Assembly (NCBI RefSeq): GCF_013410955.1
Contig: NZ_JACCCG010000003.1
Span: 248,001-312,000, forward strand
Direction: 5' to 3'
Length of the DNA: 64,000 nt
Origin: Microbacterium sp. AK009
GTDB taxonomy: Bacteria > Actinomycetota > Actinomycetes > Actinomycetales > Microbacteriaceae
Positions 16,224 through 25,603 of the stretch are shown in pieces. Below the pieces are notes generated by a model. That model did not search any database, was not told the origin of the DNA, and saw only the letters and a program-made list of their open reading frames with translations. Within the stretch, counting starts at the first letter, position 1; every line of letters starts with the position of its first letter. A program made the translations under genes and the position numbers.

Positions 16224-17753
16224 TCAGGGGAAGGCCAGCACGGTGTCGCCCCAGCTCTCCCGCAGCTTCCGATCGAGGTCGGGCACGACCCGGTCGACGG
16301 TCTCGATGACGAGGGTCGCCCGCTCGGTGGTGTCGTAGGGCGGCCACGTCTCGGCGTCCGTGGCATCCGGACTCCCGCCCGCGGCGAACGCGACCCAGCG
16401 CTCGCGCATGCGTGCCCCGATCCGCTCGGCGTCGCGGCGCCCACCGAGGCGGAAGGTGATGTCGGGGGAGTTCACGCCGAAGGTGCCCCAGACGTACGCC
16501 AGCTCCGAGCCGTGGGTCGCGCCGATCCGCAGCAGCGTGAGCATCGGGGTGGCGTGGTCGAAGCGGTACAGCCAGGTCGCCGCGCGACGGCTGTGACCTT
16601 CGGCGACCCACAGCGTCGGCATGCGGAAGCCGATGTCGCGGGCGATCCCCATCCCGATGGCGTGGTGGCGCACGCCCTCGTAGGCGGCGTGCACTTCGGC
16701 GCGCGTCGGCACCTCGAGCTCGGGACGTTCGCGAGAGAGGTCGGCGATCATGCGGTCGATCGATGCGTCGTCCACGGGCAGGAGTGGCGATTTCATCATG
16801 CGGAACAGCGACGCCTCGTCGCGGTTCGTGCCGATGAGGAGCGGCACCGGGTGTCCGTCGCCGCGCGCCAGCACCGCAGCAGGGGCTTCGGGCACGAGAT
16901 CGCCGTCGATGACCGGGGCAAAGGCGATCGTGCCCGGCTCAGCCGCCGGGATCGCGGCGAACACAGCCATCTGCGCGGCGACGATCGCCGATGGCTTCGC
17001 GGCACGGAGCCCCGCGACGTCGGAGACACCCAGCTCGGTGAGCAGGCGGTCGGTGATCCCCGCGGCGCGGTCGGCGTCGTAGACGCTCGATGCCGGCGAC
17101 GACTCCGCGATCGCCCGCCAGAAGAGGCCCTTGGCTGCCGGGGTGGTGAGGAGGGTCGTGACGAGGCCCCCGCCGGCCGACTCACCGAACACCGTCACGC
17201 GGTCGGGGTCGCCACCGAACGCGGCGACGTTCTCCTGCACCCACCGGAGGGCCAGCAGGATGTCACCGAGCGCCGGGTTCGCGGTGAACCCCTCGCCCGG
17301 GAACACGCGCGTGAGGTCGAGGAATCCCAGGGCGCCGATCCGGTAGTTGATGGTCACCACGACCGCGCCGGCACGCGCCAGCGCGTCGCCGTCGTACATC
17401 GCCTGGCTGCTCGCCCCGAAGATGTAGGCGCCGCCGTGGAGCCACACCATCACCGGGGCCGGGCCGTCCTCCGCGGCATCCGGACTCCAGATGTTCAGCG
17501 TCAGGCAGTCCTCGTCGGTGGGGGTGTCGGCGGGAAGCTTGACCGCCGGGGTGTGCCCCTGCGGTGCGGCGGGCCCGAACGCCCGCGCGTCGACCGGCCC
17601 GGTCGCGGGCGGGGCCGCCTCGGAGGGTCGCCACCTGCTGTCTCCGGCGGTGGAGAGGGCATAGCGGATGCCGCGCCAGCGGCGCACCCCGCCGGCGAGG
17701 CCGTCACCGTGGAAGACGCCCGCCGGCGCGGTGGCGGTGGCGGTGTCTGTCAT
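16224..17753 (-). CDS. Type B carboxylesterase
   Basis: A 509-residue alpha/beta hydrolase of the carboxylesterase/p-nitrobenzyl esterase family. The oxyanion hole HGG is at 106-108, the nucleophile is S192 in GESAGG, the acidic partner is in GTNRDEASLF, and the His is in ATHGSELAYVWG. No signal peptide is visible, so it should act on esters in the cytoplasm. The ATG at 17753 shares one base with the TGA of the MarR-type gene upstream, making it the last gene of a four-gene minus-strand operon (ABC ATPase, permease, regulator, esterase). That setting hints at detoxification of an ester compound. Confidence 0.92.
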   Translation of the reverse strand: MTDTATATAPAGVFHGDGLAGGVRRWRGIRYALSTAGDSRWRPSEAAPPATGPVDARAFGPAAPQGHTPAVKLPADTPTDEDCLTLNIWSPDAAEDGPAPVMVWLHGGAYIFGASSQAMYDGDALARAGAVVVTINYRIGALGFLDLTRVFPGEGFTANPALGDILLALRWVQENVAAFGGDPDRVTVFGESAGGGLVTTLLTTPAAKGLFWRAIAESSPASSVYDADRAAGITDRLLTELGVSDVAGLRAAKPSAIVAAQMAVFAAIPAAEPGTIAFAPVIDGDLVPEAPAAVLARGDGHPVPLLIGTNRDEASLFRMMKSPLLPVDDASIDRMIADLSRERPELEVPTRAEVHAAYEGVRHHAIGMGIARDIGFRMPTLWVAEGHSRRAATWLYRFDHATPMLTLLRIGATHGSELAYVWGTFGVNSPDITFRLGGRRDAERIGARMRERWVAFAAGGSPDATDAETWPPYDTTERATLVIETVDRVVPDLDRKLRESWGDTVLAFP

Positions 17754-18232
17754 CAGCTCGGGCTCCTGCCGGTCGATTCCTGCCATTCCACGACGAGTTC
17801 CGGCATCCGCTTCTCGAGGTACCGGAGAAAACCGGCGATCTCCCGCGCGCGCTCGACGGATGCCGGCGCATCGGCGTTGTCGTCGGCGATCGCTTCGATG
17901 TCGTCGGCGAGCCGCCCGTACATGGGCGTCTGGGAGACGACCATCGAGCGCCAGCCGTCGTCGATGAGGTCGAACCGGGCGACGCGCTCGCCGGGTCGGG
18001 AGAGACGGTGCACCATGCGCATCGACTCGAGGTAGCGGACCGCGCCCGAGACCGCAGCGGGAGAGACCCCCAGGCGTGCGGCGAGATCGGCGGCGGAGTA
18101 CCCCTCGTCGGGCGAGCCCACGAGCGCCATCATCACCCGGGCCGGCATCCTGGGCATACCCGCCGCCGCCAGCATCGCCGCGGCCCGCTCCGCGCGCTCG
18201 ACGCCGGGGTGGGTCCTCTCCGGTTCAGCCAC
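17753..18232 (-). CDS. MarR/GbsR-like transcriptional regulator
   Basis: A 159-residue winged-helix regulator. The DNA-binding part is YSAADLAARLGVSPAAVSGAVRYLESMRMV (about 43-75), with a C-terminal helical dimerisation part typical of the GbsR-like branch found beside ABC exporters of the polyketide-antibiotic type. GTG 18232 is preferred: AGAGAGG sits 9 nt upstream, while a TTG at 18241 would be too close to it. It overlaps the end of the permease gene and probably represses its own operon through the palindrome at 20758-20773. Confidence 0.85.
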   Translation of the reverse strand: MAEPERTHPGVERAERAAAMLAAAGMPRMPARVMMALVGSPDEGYSAADLAARLGVSPAAVSGAVRYLESMRMVHRLSRPGERVARFDLIDDGWRSMVVSQTPMYGRLADDIEAIADDNADAPASVERAREIAGFLRYLEKRMPELVVEWQESTGRSPS

Positions 18233-19832
18233 CCGTGGCAACCTCTCTGCGTCGCATGAGCATCAGAGACGACGCTACCCCGGCGACGGTGAGCACGATC
18301 AGCCAGGCGCTTCCGTTCCAGGCGATGCCGTCCGCGTCGGGCACGGGCGTCGCGGCGAACGGCGACAGCGACACGACGTCTTCGTCGAGGCCGAGGAGCG
18401 TGCCGAACAGTGCGAGCGATGCCGCGGCGATCACGAGCACCCACCCGAGGGTCGACGTCGCGCGGGGGAGCAGGGTGAAAACCAGCGCAGTCAGCACGGG
18501 GAAGACCGCCGCGCCGAGGATCTGTCCGGCCCCGGCGACCACCACGTCGCCGAGGATGGCGGGGTCGCCGCCGCGCGCGAAGACGGCCAGCGACGCGGCC
18601 GCCATCGCCGCCGCGACGATGACGACGATTCCCCCCAGCGCAGTCGTGAGGAAGGCGCCGAGCCACCCCACCCGCGCGACCGGGGTCGCCAACGTCTGCT
18701 CGGCCGTGCCGTGGGTTTCCTCCTGGCGTGCGCGCTGCACCGTCTGCACGCCGAAACACGCCGCCAGAGTGCCCACCATGACGAAGAAGGTGACGACGAG
18801 TCCCTGATCCATCGACCCCTGAGCGGCGAGTCGATCGAGCATCTCGGTGACGGCGGGGTTCTGGGTCGCGATCTCGTCGATGACGTCACCGAGCGACGTG
18901 GAAAGCGCTCCCACAACGGCAGAACCGACGACCCACGCGACCAGGGACCCGGCACTCACACGGACGGCGAGTCCGAACGGGCGGGAGAGCAGAGCGGATG
19001 CCGCGGCGCGGCCCGGGCGCGGAGCGATCACGCCCGCGCCCAGATCGCGGGTGGCTTGGAGCGCGGCGGCGACCGTCAGCAGTGCCGCGCTCACCCCGAC
19101 AGCAAGGAGGATCGGGCCCGGAGCGTCGTCGGCGAAGGCGCGCACGTTCTCCGCCCAGGCGAAGGGCGATACCCAGGCCAGCCCCGAGCTCTCCATCCGC
19201 GTGAGGTCGTCCGACGGCGTGCCGAGGGCATTGCCGATCCCCGCGACGAGGAAGGCGCTGAGGATCACCCCGACCGAGAAGGAGTTGGCCGCGCGTGAGC
19301 TGCGGAACAGCTGCGCAGCGACGAGACCGACCCCGAGGAACACGGCCGCCGAGGCCGCAAGAGCACCGCCGAGCGCGATGCTGCCGCCGGCCTCGAGACC
19401 CGCCGCGATGAAGGCGACGGCGGTGGCGGTGCCCAGAAGCACGCAGGCGAGGATTCCGTGGACGACGGTCGCGACGAAGGGCGCTCGCCGACCCGCGGGG
19501 GTCGCAGACACCGCGTCGGCGCGGCCTGACTCCTCCTCCGCGCGCACGTGGCGCACCGCGAGGAAGCTCGCCATCAGTGCCCCGAGGAGCACGAGGAACG
19601 GGAGGATGGTGAAGACCAGGAATGCACCTTCGCTCGTCCCGAAGGGCAGTCCGCGGAAGAGGAGGATGGTGGGATTCGCCAGCGCGACGGCCAGGAGCGT
19701 CCGTCGTTCGGATTCGGCGGCGAAGGCTTCGTTGACACCCGCCGTGGCCGAGAAGCAGAGGGCTGCCGTCGCGAGGATCCACACCAGCAGCTGCACGCCG
19801 TCGCGTCGCAGACGCTGGGTGAGGAGGATCAC
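18225..19832 (-). CDS. ABC exporter permease, two-repeat 'polyketide antibiotics' type
   Basis: A 535-residue membrane protein with about twelve transmembrane helices arranged as two similar halves, as in the 'exporter of polyketide antibiotics' permeases of actinobacteria. Each half starts with a helix, an extracellular loop rich in small residues and a cytoplasmic HVRAEEESGRAD / RARQEETHGTAEQ motif, which marks the repeat. It works with the ATPase encoded just upstream (GTGA overlap at 19829-19832). The substrate is unknown; drugs or amphiphilic natural products are typical. Confidence 0.88.
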   Translation of the reverse strand: MILLTQRLRRDGVQLLVWILATAALCFSATAGVNEAFAAESERRTLLAVALANPTILLFRGLPFGTSEGAFLVFTILPFLVLLGALMASFLAVRHVRAEEESGRADAVSATPAGRRAPFVATVVHGILACVLLGTATAVAFIAAGLEAGGSIALGGALAASAAVFLGVGLVAAQLFRSSRAANSFSVGVILSAFLVAGIGNALGTPSDDLTRMESSGLAWVSPFAWAENVRAFADDAPGPILLAVGVSAALLTVAAALQATRDLGAGVIAPRPGRAAASALLSRPFGLAVRVSAGSLVAWVVGSAVVGALSTSLGDVIDEIATQNPAVTEMLDRLAAQGSMDQGLVVTFFVMVGTLAACFGVQTVQRARQEETHGTAEQTLATPVARVGWLGAFLTTALGGIVVIVAAAMAAASLAVFARGGDPAILGDVVVAGAGQILGAAVFPVLTALVFTLLPRATSTLGWVLVIAAASLALFGTLLGLDEDVVSLSPFAATPVPDADGIAWNGSAWLIVLTVAGVASSLMLMRRREVATGG

Positions 19833-20737
19833 GACGCCTCCACGGGTTGGTCGCCGTAGTGGCGCAGGAACAGCTCTTCCAGGCTCGGCGGCTCGATGCG
19901 CAGACCTTCGACGCCGAGCCGGGCCAATTCGGGAAGTGCAGCGGTCACCTGGTCGCTGTCGAGGGACAGTCGGATTCGACCACTCTCCACCTCGACGTCG
20001 TGTGCTCCGCGAATCGTGGGGACGGATCCGTCACCGGCGGTGAACGAGACCGAGGTGCGGGTGAGGTGGCGAAGCTCGGCGAGGGTGCCGGACTCCACGA
20101 CCCGGCCGGCGCGGATGATCGAGACGTGATCGCAGACCTGCTCCACCTCGGGGAGGATGTGGCTGGAGAGCAGCACCGTTGCCCCGGCATCCTTGGCTCG
20201 CCGGAGCTCCTCGCGGAAGACCAGTTCCATCAGTGGGTCGAGGCCGCTGGTCGGCTCGTCGAAGATGTACAGGTCCGCAGGCACGGCGAAGGCGGCGATG
20301 AGCGCGACTTTCTGACGATTGCCCTTCGAGTAGGTGCGGCCCTTCCTGCGCGGGTCGAACTGGAATGCTTCGCACAGCCGCTCACGTTCCACCCGGTAGC
20401 GGCCGTCGTTCCGGCGTGCTCCGCGCAGTCGAGAGAGGAAGTCGATGGCCTCGCCGCCCGTGAGGTTCGGCCACACGCTGACATCGCCGGGAACATAAGC
20501 GATTCGGCGGTGCAGGCGCACCGCGTCGCGCCACGGGTCCTCGGCGAAGACCGTGGCCTCACCGGCGGTGCGGCGGGCGAGTCCGAGGAGGATGCGGATC
20601 GTGGTGGATTTCCCCGCCCCGTTCGGTCCGAGGAATCCGTGGACCTGGCCGCCCGACACCGTGAGATCGAGTCCGTCGAGCGCGGCGACGCGGCCGTAGC
20701 GCTTGACGAGTCCTCGAGTGCGGATGATCTCTGTCAT
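19829..20737 (-). CDS. ABC exporter ATP-binding protein
   Basis: A 302-residue ATPase with Walker A GPNGAGKST, Walker B LYIFDEPTSGLDP and SSHILPEVEQ switch. The signature is the YSKGNRQKV variant common in DrrA-like partners of two-repeat permeases. The ATG at 20737 (MTEIIRTRGL) is preferred over a TTG/GTG-type extension because the promoter appears to lie just upstream: AAGACA, 17 bp, AATTAT on the minus strand, with the TTCAC..GTGAA operator in the spacer. First gene of the four-gene operon that ends with the esterase. Confidence 0.92.
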   Translation of the reverse strand: MTEIIRTRGLVKRYGRVAALDGLDLTVSGGQVHGFLGPNGAGKSTTIRILLGLARRTAGEATVFAEDPWRDAVRLHRRIAYVPGDVSVWPNLTGGEAIDFLSRLRGARRNDGRYRVERERLCEAFQFDPRRKGRTYSKGNRQKVALIAAFAVPADLYIFDEPTSGLDPLMELVFREELRRAKDAGATVLLSSHILPEVEQVCDHVSIIRAGRVVESGTLAELRHLTRTSVSFTAGDGSVPTIRGAHDVEVESGRIRLSLDSDQVTAALPELARLGVEGLRIEPPSLEELFLRHYGDQPVEAS

Positions 20738-20757
20738 GCCGCTGAAGCTACACATAA

Positions 20758-20773
20758 TTCACGAATTTGTGAA
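20758..20773. promoter_or_regulatory. Palindromic operator inside the ABC exporter promoter
   Basis: TTCACGAATTTGTGAA has arms TTCAC and GTGAA. On the minus strand it sits between AAGACA (-35) and AATTAT (-10), a place where a bound repressor would block RNA polymerase. The MarR/GbsR-type regulator encoded third in the operon is the obvious candidate. Confidence 0.6.
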
Positions 20774-20796
20774 GAGTGTCTTGAGTCGCGCGTTCT

Positions 20797-20857
20797 TGTA
20801 TACCCAGAATGCGCGGGGGCGACGGTGACGAGCGGAAATGCGTACGATCTGTATACA
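20797..20857. promoter_or_regulatory. Two GTATAC operator sites ahead of the GntR gene
   Basis: TGTATACC at 20797-20804 and the perfect palindrome TGTATACA at 20850-20857 share the GTATAC core and lie 53 bp apart, about five helical turns. Such sites are typical of GntR/FadR-type (FCD) regulators. The second overlaps the likely -10 region of the GntR gene, so autoregulation is expected. Confidence 0.6.
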
Positions 20858-20885
20858 CTGGCGGTGGCCACGGGGAGGTGACGGT

Positions 20886-21530
20886 ATGCGGGCGAGCGAT
20901 CGGGCGTATGCCACCCTGCTCGACGAGATCCAGCAGGGGGTTCTCGCGCCCGGCGCGGTCCTCGGCGAGGTCGAGCAGTCCACCCGCCTCGGCGTCAGTC
21001 GCACACCCCTTCGGGAGGCGCTTGCGCGGCTGGCCGCCGACGGGCTCGTGGTGCAGCAGTCTCCGCGCGCGACGGTGGTCGCACCCATCGACTCCGACGA
21101 CATCCGTGCGCTCTTCGAGGTGCGCCGCGCCCTCGAGGAGGCCGCGGCTCGCGCCGCCGCCCGCAGCGCCCACCGCCGCGGGTTCGCCGAGCTGGCGGAA
21201 CGCTTCGCCGAGGTCGATGTCAGCAGTGACGCTGCCCGTGAGCAGTACTACGCCCTCATCGCGCGCTTCGATGCCGCCATCGACGCCGCGCACGGCAACG
21301 ACTACCTCGCCGCCGCTCTCCGCACCGTTCGCACCCACCTGGTGCGGGTGCGTAGGCTCGCACGCGAGCACACCGGCCGCTTGGCGGCATCCGTCTCCGA
21401 ACACCACCTGATCGCGCGGGCCATCGCTGACGGCGACGCCGACCTCGCCGCGCACGCGACACACGTCCATCTCCACCACGCGCTCTCGCACGTGATCACA
21501 TCCCCCCGCACCCAGCAAGGAGCAGCATGA
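20886..21530 (+). CDS. GntR-family (FadR/FCD) regulator of the methylcitrate operon
   Basis: A 214-residue regulator with an N-terminal winged helix ([28 protein letters not shown]) and a C-terminal all-helical FCD effector domain whose histidines (HHL, HVHLHH) could bind a metal. The ATG at 20886 has a strong GGGGAGG at 20872-20878; an upstream ATG at 20838 overlaps the operators. It is first in an operon with prpD, prpB and prpC (ATGA overlap), so it probably senses a propionyl-CoA or methylcitrate pathway metabolite and replaces the PrpR regulators of enterobacteria. Confidence 0.9.
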   Translation: MRASDRAYATLLDEIQQGVLAPGAVLGEVEQSTRLGVSRTPLREALARLAADGLVVQQSPRATVVAPIDSDDIRALFEVRRALEEAAARAAARSAHRRGFAELAERFAEVDVSSDAAREQYYALIARFDAAIDAAHGNDYLAAALRTVRTHLVRVRRLAREHTGRLAASVSEHHLIARAIADGDADLAAHATHVHLHHALSHVITSPRTQQGAA

Positions 21531-23053
21531 CCGTCACGCACCACCTGCGCGTCCACCGCAGCGATGAGCACCTCGCCCGTGAGGGACAGCTCGCCTGGCA
21601 CATCGCCGAGGTCGCGGCAGACCCGGTCGAGGTCGACGCGGACACGACCGACATGGTCATCAACCGCATCATCGACAACGCCGCGGTCGCGGCCGCCTCC
21701 CTCACCCGCGCGCCCGTGAGCGCCGCGCGCCAGCAGGCGCTCGATCACGCGGTGTCTGTGGGTGGCGACGGCGCGACGATCTTCGGGTGCGCGCTCGAGC
21801 GTCGCACGAGCCCCGAGTGGGCGGCGTGGGCGAACGGCGTCGCCGTGCGGGAACTCGACTACCACGACACCTTCCTCGCCGCCGACTACTCCCACCCGGG
21901 CGACAACATCCCTCCCATCCTCGCCGTCGCCCAGCACGTGGGTGCCGACGGGCGGGCGCTGCTGCGCGGCATCGCCACCGGGTACGAGATCCAGATCGAC
22001 CTGGTGCGGGCGATCTGCCTGCACAAGCACAAGATCGACCACGTCGCCCACCTCGGCCCGTCGGCGGCCGCCGGGATCGGCACACTGCTCGACCTTCCCG
22101 TGGAGACGATCTACCAGGCCGTCGGCCAGGCTCTCCACACCACCACGGCCACGCGGCAGTCGCGAAAGGGCGAGATCTCGACCTGGAAGGCTCACGCGCC
22201 CGCGTTCGCCGGGAAGATGGCGGTCGAGGCCGTCGACCGGGCGATGCGGGGCGAGACCTCGCCCTCACCGATCTACGAGGGTGAGGACGGTGTGATCGCC
22301 TGGATGCTCGACGGCCCCGACGCGTCGTACGACGTGCCGCTGCCCGCCGCGGGCGAGCCGAAGCGCGCGATCCTCGACTCGTACACCAAGGAGCACTCGG
22401 CCGAGTACCAGGCGCAGGCCTGGATCGACCTGGCGCGCAAGCTCCACGGGGAGCACCCCGTGGCCACGGACCCGGCGAATGTGGCCTCGATCGTGCTCCA
22501 CACCTCGCACCACACCCACTACGTGATCGGCTCGGGCGCGAACGACCCGCAGAAGTACGACCCCACCGCGTCGCGGGAGACCCTCGATCACTCCATTCCG
22601 TACATCTTCGCCGTCGCACTGCAGGACGGCGGGTGGCACCACGTGGACTCGTACACGCCCGAGCGGGCGGGGCGCGCTGACACGGTCGAGCTGTGGCAGA
22701 AGATCACCACGGCCGAGGATGCCGAATGGACCCGCCGGTACCACTCGGACGACCCGAACGAGAAGGCGTTCGGCGGGCGCGTGGTCATCACGCTCGCCGA
22801 CGGCACGGTGATCGAGGACGAGATCGCCGTCGCGGACGCGCATCCGCTCGGGGCGCGCCCGTTCGTCCGCGAGGACTATGTGCGGAAGTTCCGGCTGCTC
22901 GCCGAGCCCGTGCTGACGCCCGAGGAGATCGAGCGCTTCCTCGACCTCGCGGAGCGTCTGCCCGAGCTGACCGCCGACGAGGTGCGGCAGCTGTCGATCG
23001 TCGCCAAGCCCGGGGTGCTGGCCGCCGCGCCGGCGCCGAAGGGCCTGTTCTGA
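21527..23053 (+). CDS. prpD: 2-methylcitrate dehydratase, MmgE/PrpD family
   Basis: A 508-residue MmgE/PrpD protein that dehydrates 2-methylcitrate to 2-methyl-cis-aconitate in propionyl-CoA catabolism. Supporting stretches are [20 protein letters not shown] near the N-terminus, [14 protein letters not shown], and [19 protein letters not shown]. Length fits the longer PrpD branch (about 480-510 residues). Its ATG overlaps the GntR stop and its TGA overlaps the prpB ATG. No AcnD or PrpF gene is nearby, consistent with a PrpD-type (Fe-S-free) dehydratase. Confidence 0.94.
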   Translation: MTVTHHLRVHRSDEHLAREGQLAWHIAEVAADPVEVDADTTDMVINRIIDNAAVAAASLTRAPVSAARQQALDHAVSVGGDGATIFGCALERRTSPEWAAWANGVAVRELDYHDTFLAADYSHPGDNIPPILAVAQHVGADGRALLRGIATGYEIQIDLVRAICLHKHKIDHVAHLGPSAAAGIGTLLDLPVETIYQAVGQALHTTTATRQSRKGEISTWKAHAPAFAGKMAVEAVDRAMRGETSPSPIYEGEDGVIAWMLDGPDASYDVPLPAAGEPKRAILDSYTKEHSAEYQAQAWIDLARKLHGEHPVATDPANVASIVLHTSHHTHYVIGSGANDPQKYDPTASRETLDHSIPYIFAVALQDGGWHHVDSYTPERAGRADTVELWQKITTAEDAEWTRRYHSDDPNEKAFGGRVVITLADGTVIEDEIAVADAHPLGARPFVREDYVRKFRLLAEPVLTPEEIERFLDLAERLPELTADEVRQLSIVAKPGVLAAAPAPKGLF

Positions 23054-23952
23054 TGCTGTACTCCACCGTTCCCGCGCACGAGAAGCGGCGGGCGTTCCGC
23101 GAGCGCCTCGCCTCGGGTGAGCTGCTGCGGTTTCCCGGCGCCTTCAACCCACTGTCGGCGCGCCTCATCGAACGGAAGGGCTTCGAGGGCGTCTACATCT
23201 CGGGAGCGGTGCTCTCGGCCGACCTGGGGCTTCCCGACATCGGGCTCACCACCCTCCCCGAGGTGGCGGGACGCGGCCAGCAGATCGCCCGGATGACCGA
23301 CCTGCCCGCGCTCATCGACGCCGACACCGGGTTCGGTGAGCCGATGAACGTCGCCCGCACCATGCAGACCCTCGAAGACGCCGGCATCGCCGGCATGCAC
23401 ATCGAGGACCAGATCAACCCGAAACGGTGCGGACACCTCGACGGCAAGTCGGTCGTCGACGAGGACACCGCGATCAAGCGGATCCGCGCAGCGGTGGATG
23501 CGCGCCGCGACCCGAACTTCCTCATCATGGCGCGCACCGACATCCGTGCCGTCGAGGGCCTCGATGCCGCCGTCGACCGCGCTCGCGCCCTCGTCGACGC
23601 CGGAGCCGACGCGATCTTCCCCGAGGCGATGCGGGACCTGTCGGAGTTCGAAGCGGTGCGGCGGGCGATCGACGTGCCGATCCTGGCGAACATGACCGAG
23701 TTCGGCAAGAGCGACCTCTTCTCGGTGTCGCAGCTGCGGGACGTCGGTGTCAACATCGTCATCTGGCCGGTGTCTCTGCTGCGGATCGCGATGGGGGCGG
23801 CCTCGCGCGCCCTCGATACGCTCGTCGACAAGGGGCACCTCACCTCGAAGCTGGGCGAGATGCAGCACCGAGCCGACCTCTACGACCTCATCGACTACGA
23901 GCAGTACGCCCATTTCGACCAGGACATCTTCACCTTCCAGATCGACCGATAG
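23053..23952 (+). CDS. prpB: 2-methylisocitrate lyase
   Basis: A 299-residue member of the isocitrate lyase/PEP mutase superfamily, which cleaves 2-methylisocitrate to succinate and pyruvate. The catalytic loop is KRCGH with C126; Mg-binding residues lie in LIDADTGFGE and HIEDQINPK. The ending YDLIDYEQYAHFDQDIF is typical of PrpB. The ATG at 23053 overlaps the prpD stop (TGATG). GGAGATC just after its stop serves prpC. Confidence 0.95.
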   Translation: MLYSTVPAHEKRRAFRERLASGELLRFPGAFNPLSARLIERKGFEGVYISGAVLSADLGLPDIGLTTLPEVAGRGQQIARMTDLPALIDADTGFGEPMNVARTMQTLEDAGIAGMHIEDQINPKRCGHLDGKSVVDEDTAIKRIRAAVDARRDPNFLIMARTDIRAVEGLDAAVDRARALVDAGADAIFPEAMRDLSEFEAVRRAIDVPILANMTEFGKSDLFSVSQLRDVGVNIVIWPVSLLRIAMGAASRALDTLVDKGHLTSKLGEMQHRADLYDLIDYEQYAHFDQDIFTFQIDR

Positions 23953-23960
23953 GAGATCGC

Positions 23961-25145
23961 GTGACCGACATCAAGAAGGGCCTCGCCGGCGTCGTCGTGG
24001 ACTACACGGCGGTCTCGAAGGTCAACCCCGAGACCAACTCGCTGCTGTACCGCGGGTATCCGGTGCAGGAGCTCGCTGCGACCCAGCCGTTCGAGGCGGT
24101 CGCGTACCTGCTCTGGCACGGTGAGCTGCCGAGCGACGTGGAGCTGGCGAAGCTGCGCGCCACGGAGCGCTCGTATCGCGTGCTTCCCGCCGACGTGCGG
24201 GCCGCGATCGACCTGGTTCCCCGGGATGCGCACCCGATGGACGAGGTGCGGACCGCTCTCAGTCTGATCGGTGCGCGAGACCTCGCCGGTACGGGCTCGG
24301 TTCTCGACGCGAGCGGTTCTGCCGAGGAGAATCTCGCCCGCAGCATCCGTCTCTTCTCGGTCCTGCCGGCGATCGTCGCCTACGGCCAGCGGCGCCGGCG
24401 AGGGCAGCAGCCCGTCGCGCCGCGGGACGACCTCGACTATGCGGCGAACTTCCTCTGGATGACCTTCGGTGAGGAGGCCGATTCGGTCGTCGTCGACGCG
24501 TTCAACCGGTCGATGATCCTCTACGCGGAGCACTCGTTCAACGCCTCGACGTTCACCGCGCGCGTGATCGCGTCGACGCTCAGCGACCTGTACTCGGCGG
24601 TGGTCGGCGCCGTGGGAGCACTCAAGGGGCCCCTGCACGGCGGGGCGAACGAGGCCGTGCTGCACATCTTCGACGAGATCGGCTCGGCCGACAACGTCGT
24701 GCCGTGGCTGGACGCCGCGCTCGCCGAGAAGCGCAAGATCATGGGCTTCGGGCACCGCGTGTACAAGCGCGGCGACTCGCGGGTGCCGACGATGAAGGCG
24801 GCGCTCGACACCCTCGTCGCGCACTACGATCGGCCCGATGTGCTCGCGCTGTACGAGACGCTCGAATCGGAGTTCGTCTCGCGGAAGGGCATCTACCCGA
24901 ACCTCGACTACCCGTCCGGCCCGGCGTACAACCTCATGGGCTTCGACACGCTCACCTTCACGCCCCTGTTCGTCGCCGCGCGGATCGTGGGGTGGTCGGC
25001 GCACGTCATCGAGCAGCTGGGCGCCAACGCGCTCATCCGCCCGCTGTCGGAGTACAACGGCCCCGATGAGCGGCACGTCGAGGGGTACGTGCCCGACGAG
25101 GCCGTCCTCGCTGTCGCCGACCGCCCGGAGGAGTCGGCCGGGTGA
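23961..25145 (+). CDS. prpC: 2-methylcitrate synthase (citrate synthase family)
   Basis: A 394-residue citrate synthase-fold enzyme condensing propionyl-CoA with oxaloacetate. The catalytic residues are H226 (GPLHGGANE), H265 (GFGHRVYKRGDSRVP) and D316 (YPNLDYPSGP). The length and the early DIKKGLAGVVVDYTAVSKV match the PrpC group rather than the longer housekeeping GltA. GTG 23961 has AGGAGATC upstream and starts 8 bp after prpB. The stop overlaps the thioesterase GTG (GTGA). Some PrpC enzymes also accept acetyl-CoA. Confidence 0.94.
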   Translation: MTDIKKGLAGVVVDYTAVSKVNPETNSLLYRGYPVQELAATQPFEAVAYLLWHGELPSDVELAKLRATERSYRVLPADVRAAIDLVPRDAHPMDEVRTALSLIGARDLAGTGSVLDASGSAEENLARSIRLFSVLPAIVAYGQRRRRGQQPVAPRDDLDYAANFLWMTFGEEADSVVVDAFNRSMILYAEHSFNASTFTARVIASTLSDLYSAVVGAVGALKGPLHGGANEAVLHIFDEIGSADNVVPWLDAALAEKRKIMGFGHRVYKRGDSRVPTMKAALDTLVAHYDRPDVLALYETLESEFVSRKGIYPNLDYPSGPAYNLMGFDTLTFTPLFVAARIVGWSAHVIEQLGANALIRPLSEYNGPDERHVEGYVPDEAVLAVADRPEESAG

Positions 25146-25603
25146 GCGTCTGGTTCGGTAATGCGACCGCCGTCGAGCTCGATGCGATGGCGCCCGGCAC
25201 GATGATCGAGAACCTCGGAATCGAGATCGTCGAGGTGCGGGATGACGCACTCGTCGGGCGGATGCCGGTGGATCACCGCACGACTCAGCCGGCCGGGGTG
25301 CTGCACGGCGGCGCGTCGGTCGCCCTAGCCGAGACGCTGGCGTCGTGGGCGGGGTACCTCGCCGTCGACCGCGAGAAGTTCCACGTGGTGGGGCAGGAGA
25401 TCAACGCCAATCATCTGCGTCCGGTGTCGTCAGGGTGGGTCACCGCCACCGCGTCGCCGGTGCACCTCGGGCGCCGCGCGCAGGTGTGGGAGATCCGGAT
25501 CGTGGATGATGCCGACCGGCTCGTCTGCATCAGTCGGTGCACCCTCGCGGTGATCGAGCAGCGGAGCTCGTATTCCACCCCCGACCGGAGGCTGGCGCTA
25601 TGA
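25142..25603 (+). CDS. PaaI/MenI-type hotdog thioesterase
   Basis: A 153-residue single hotdog domain. The motif QPAGVLHGGASVALAETLAS is the classical active-site helix of the PaaI family (Gly-rich HGG, with the catalytic acidic residue E in ALAE). Members hydrolyse aryl- or acyl-CoA thioesters; in this operon it may release CoA from stalled propionyl- or methyl-branched intermediates, which is inference. The GTG start overlaps prpC and its stop overlaps the thiolase ATG. Confidence 0.9.
   Translation: MSVWFGNATAVELDAMAPGTMIENLGIEIVEVRDDALVGRMPVDHRTTQPAGVLHGGASVALAETLASWAGYLAVDREKFHVVGQEINANHLRPVSSGWVTATASPVHLGRRAQVWEIRIVDDADRLVCISRCTLAVIEQRSSYSTPDRRLAL

Noticed and set aside
20838..20885. 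Earlier ATG start for the GntR regulator
   Set aside because: The extra 16 residues cover the GTATAC operator and lack a ribosome binding site; ATG 20886 has GGGGAGG.
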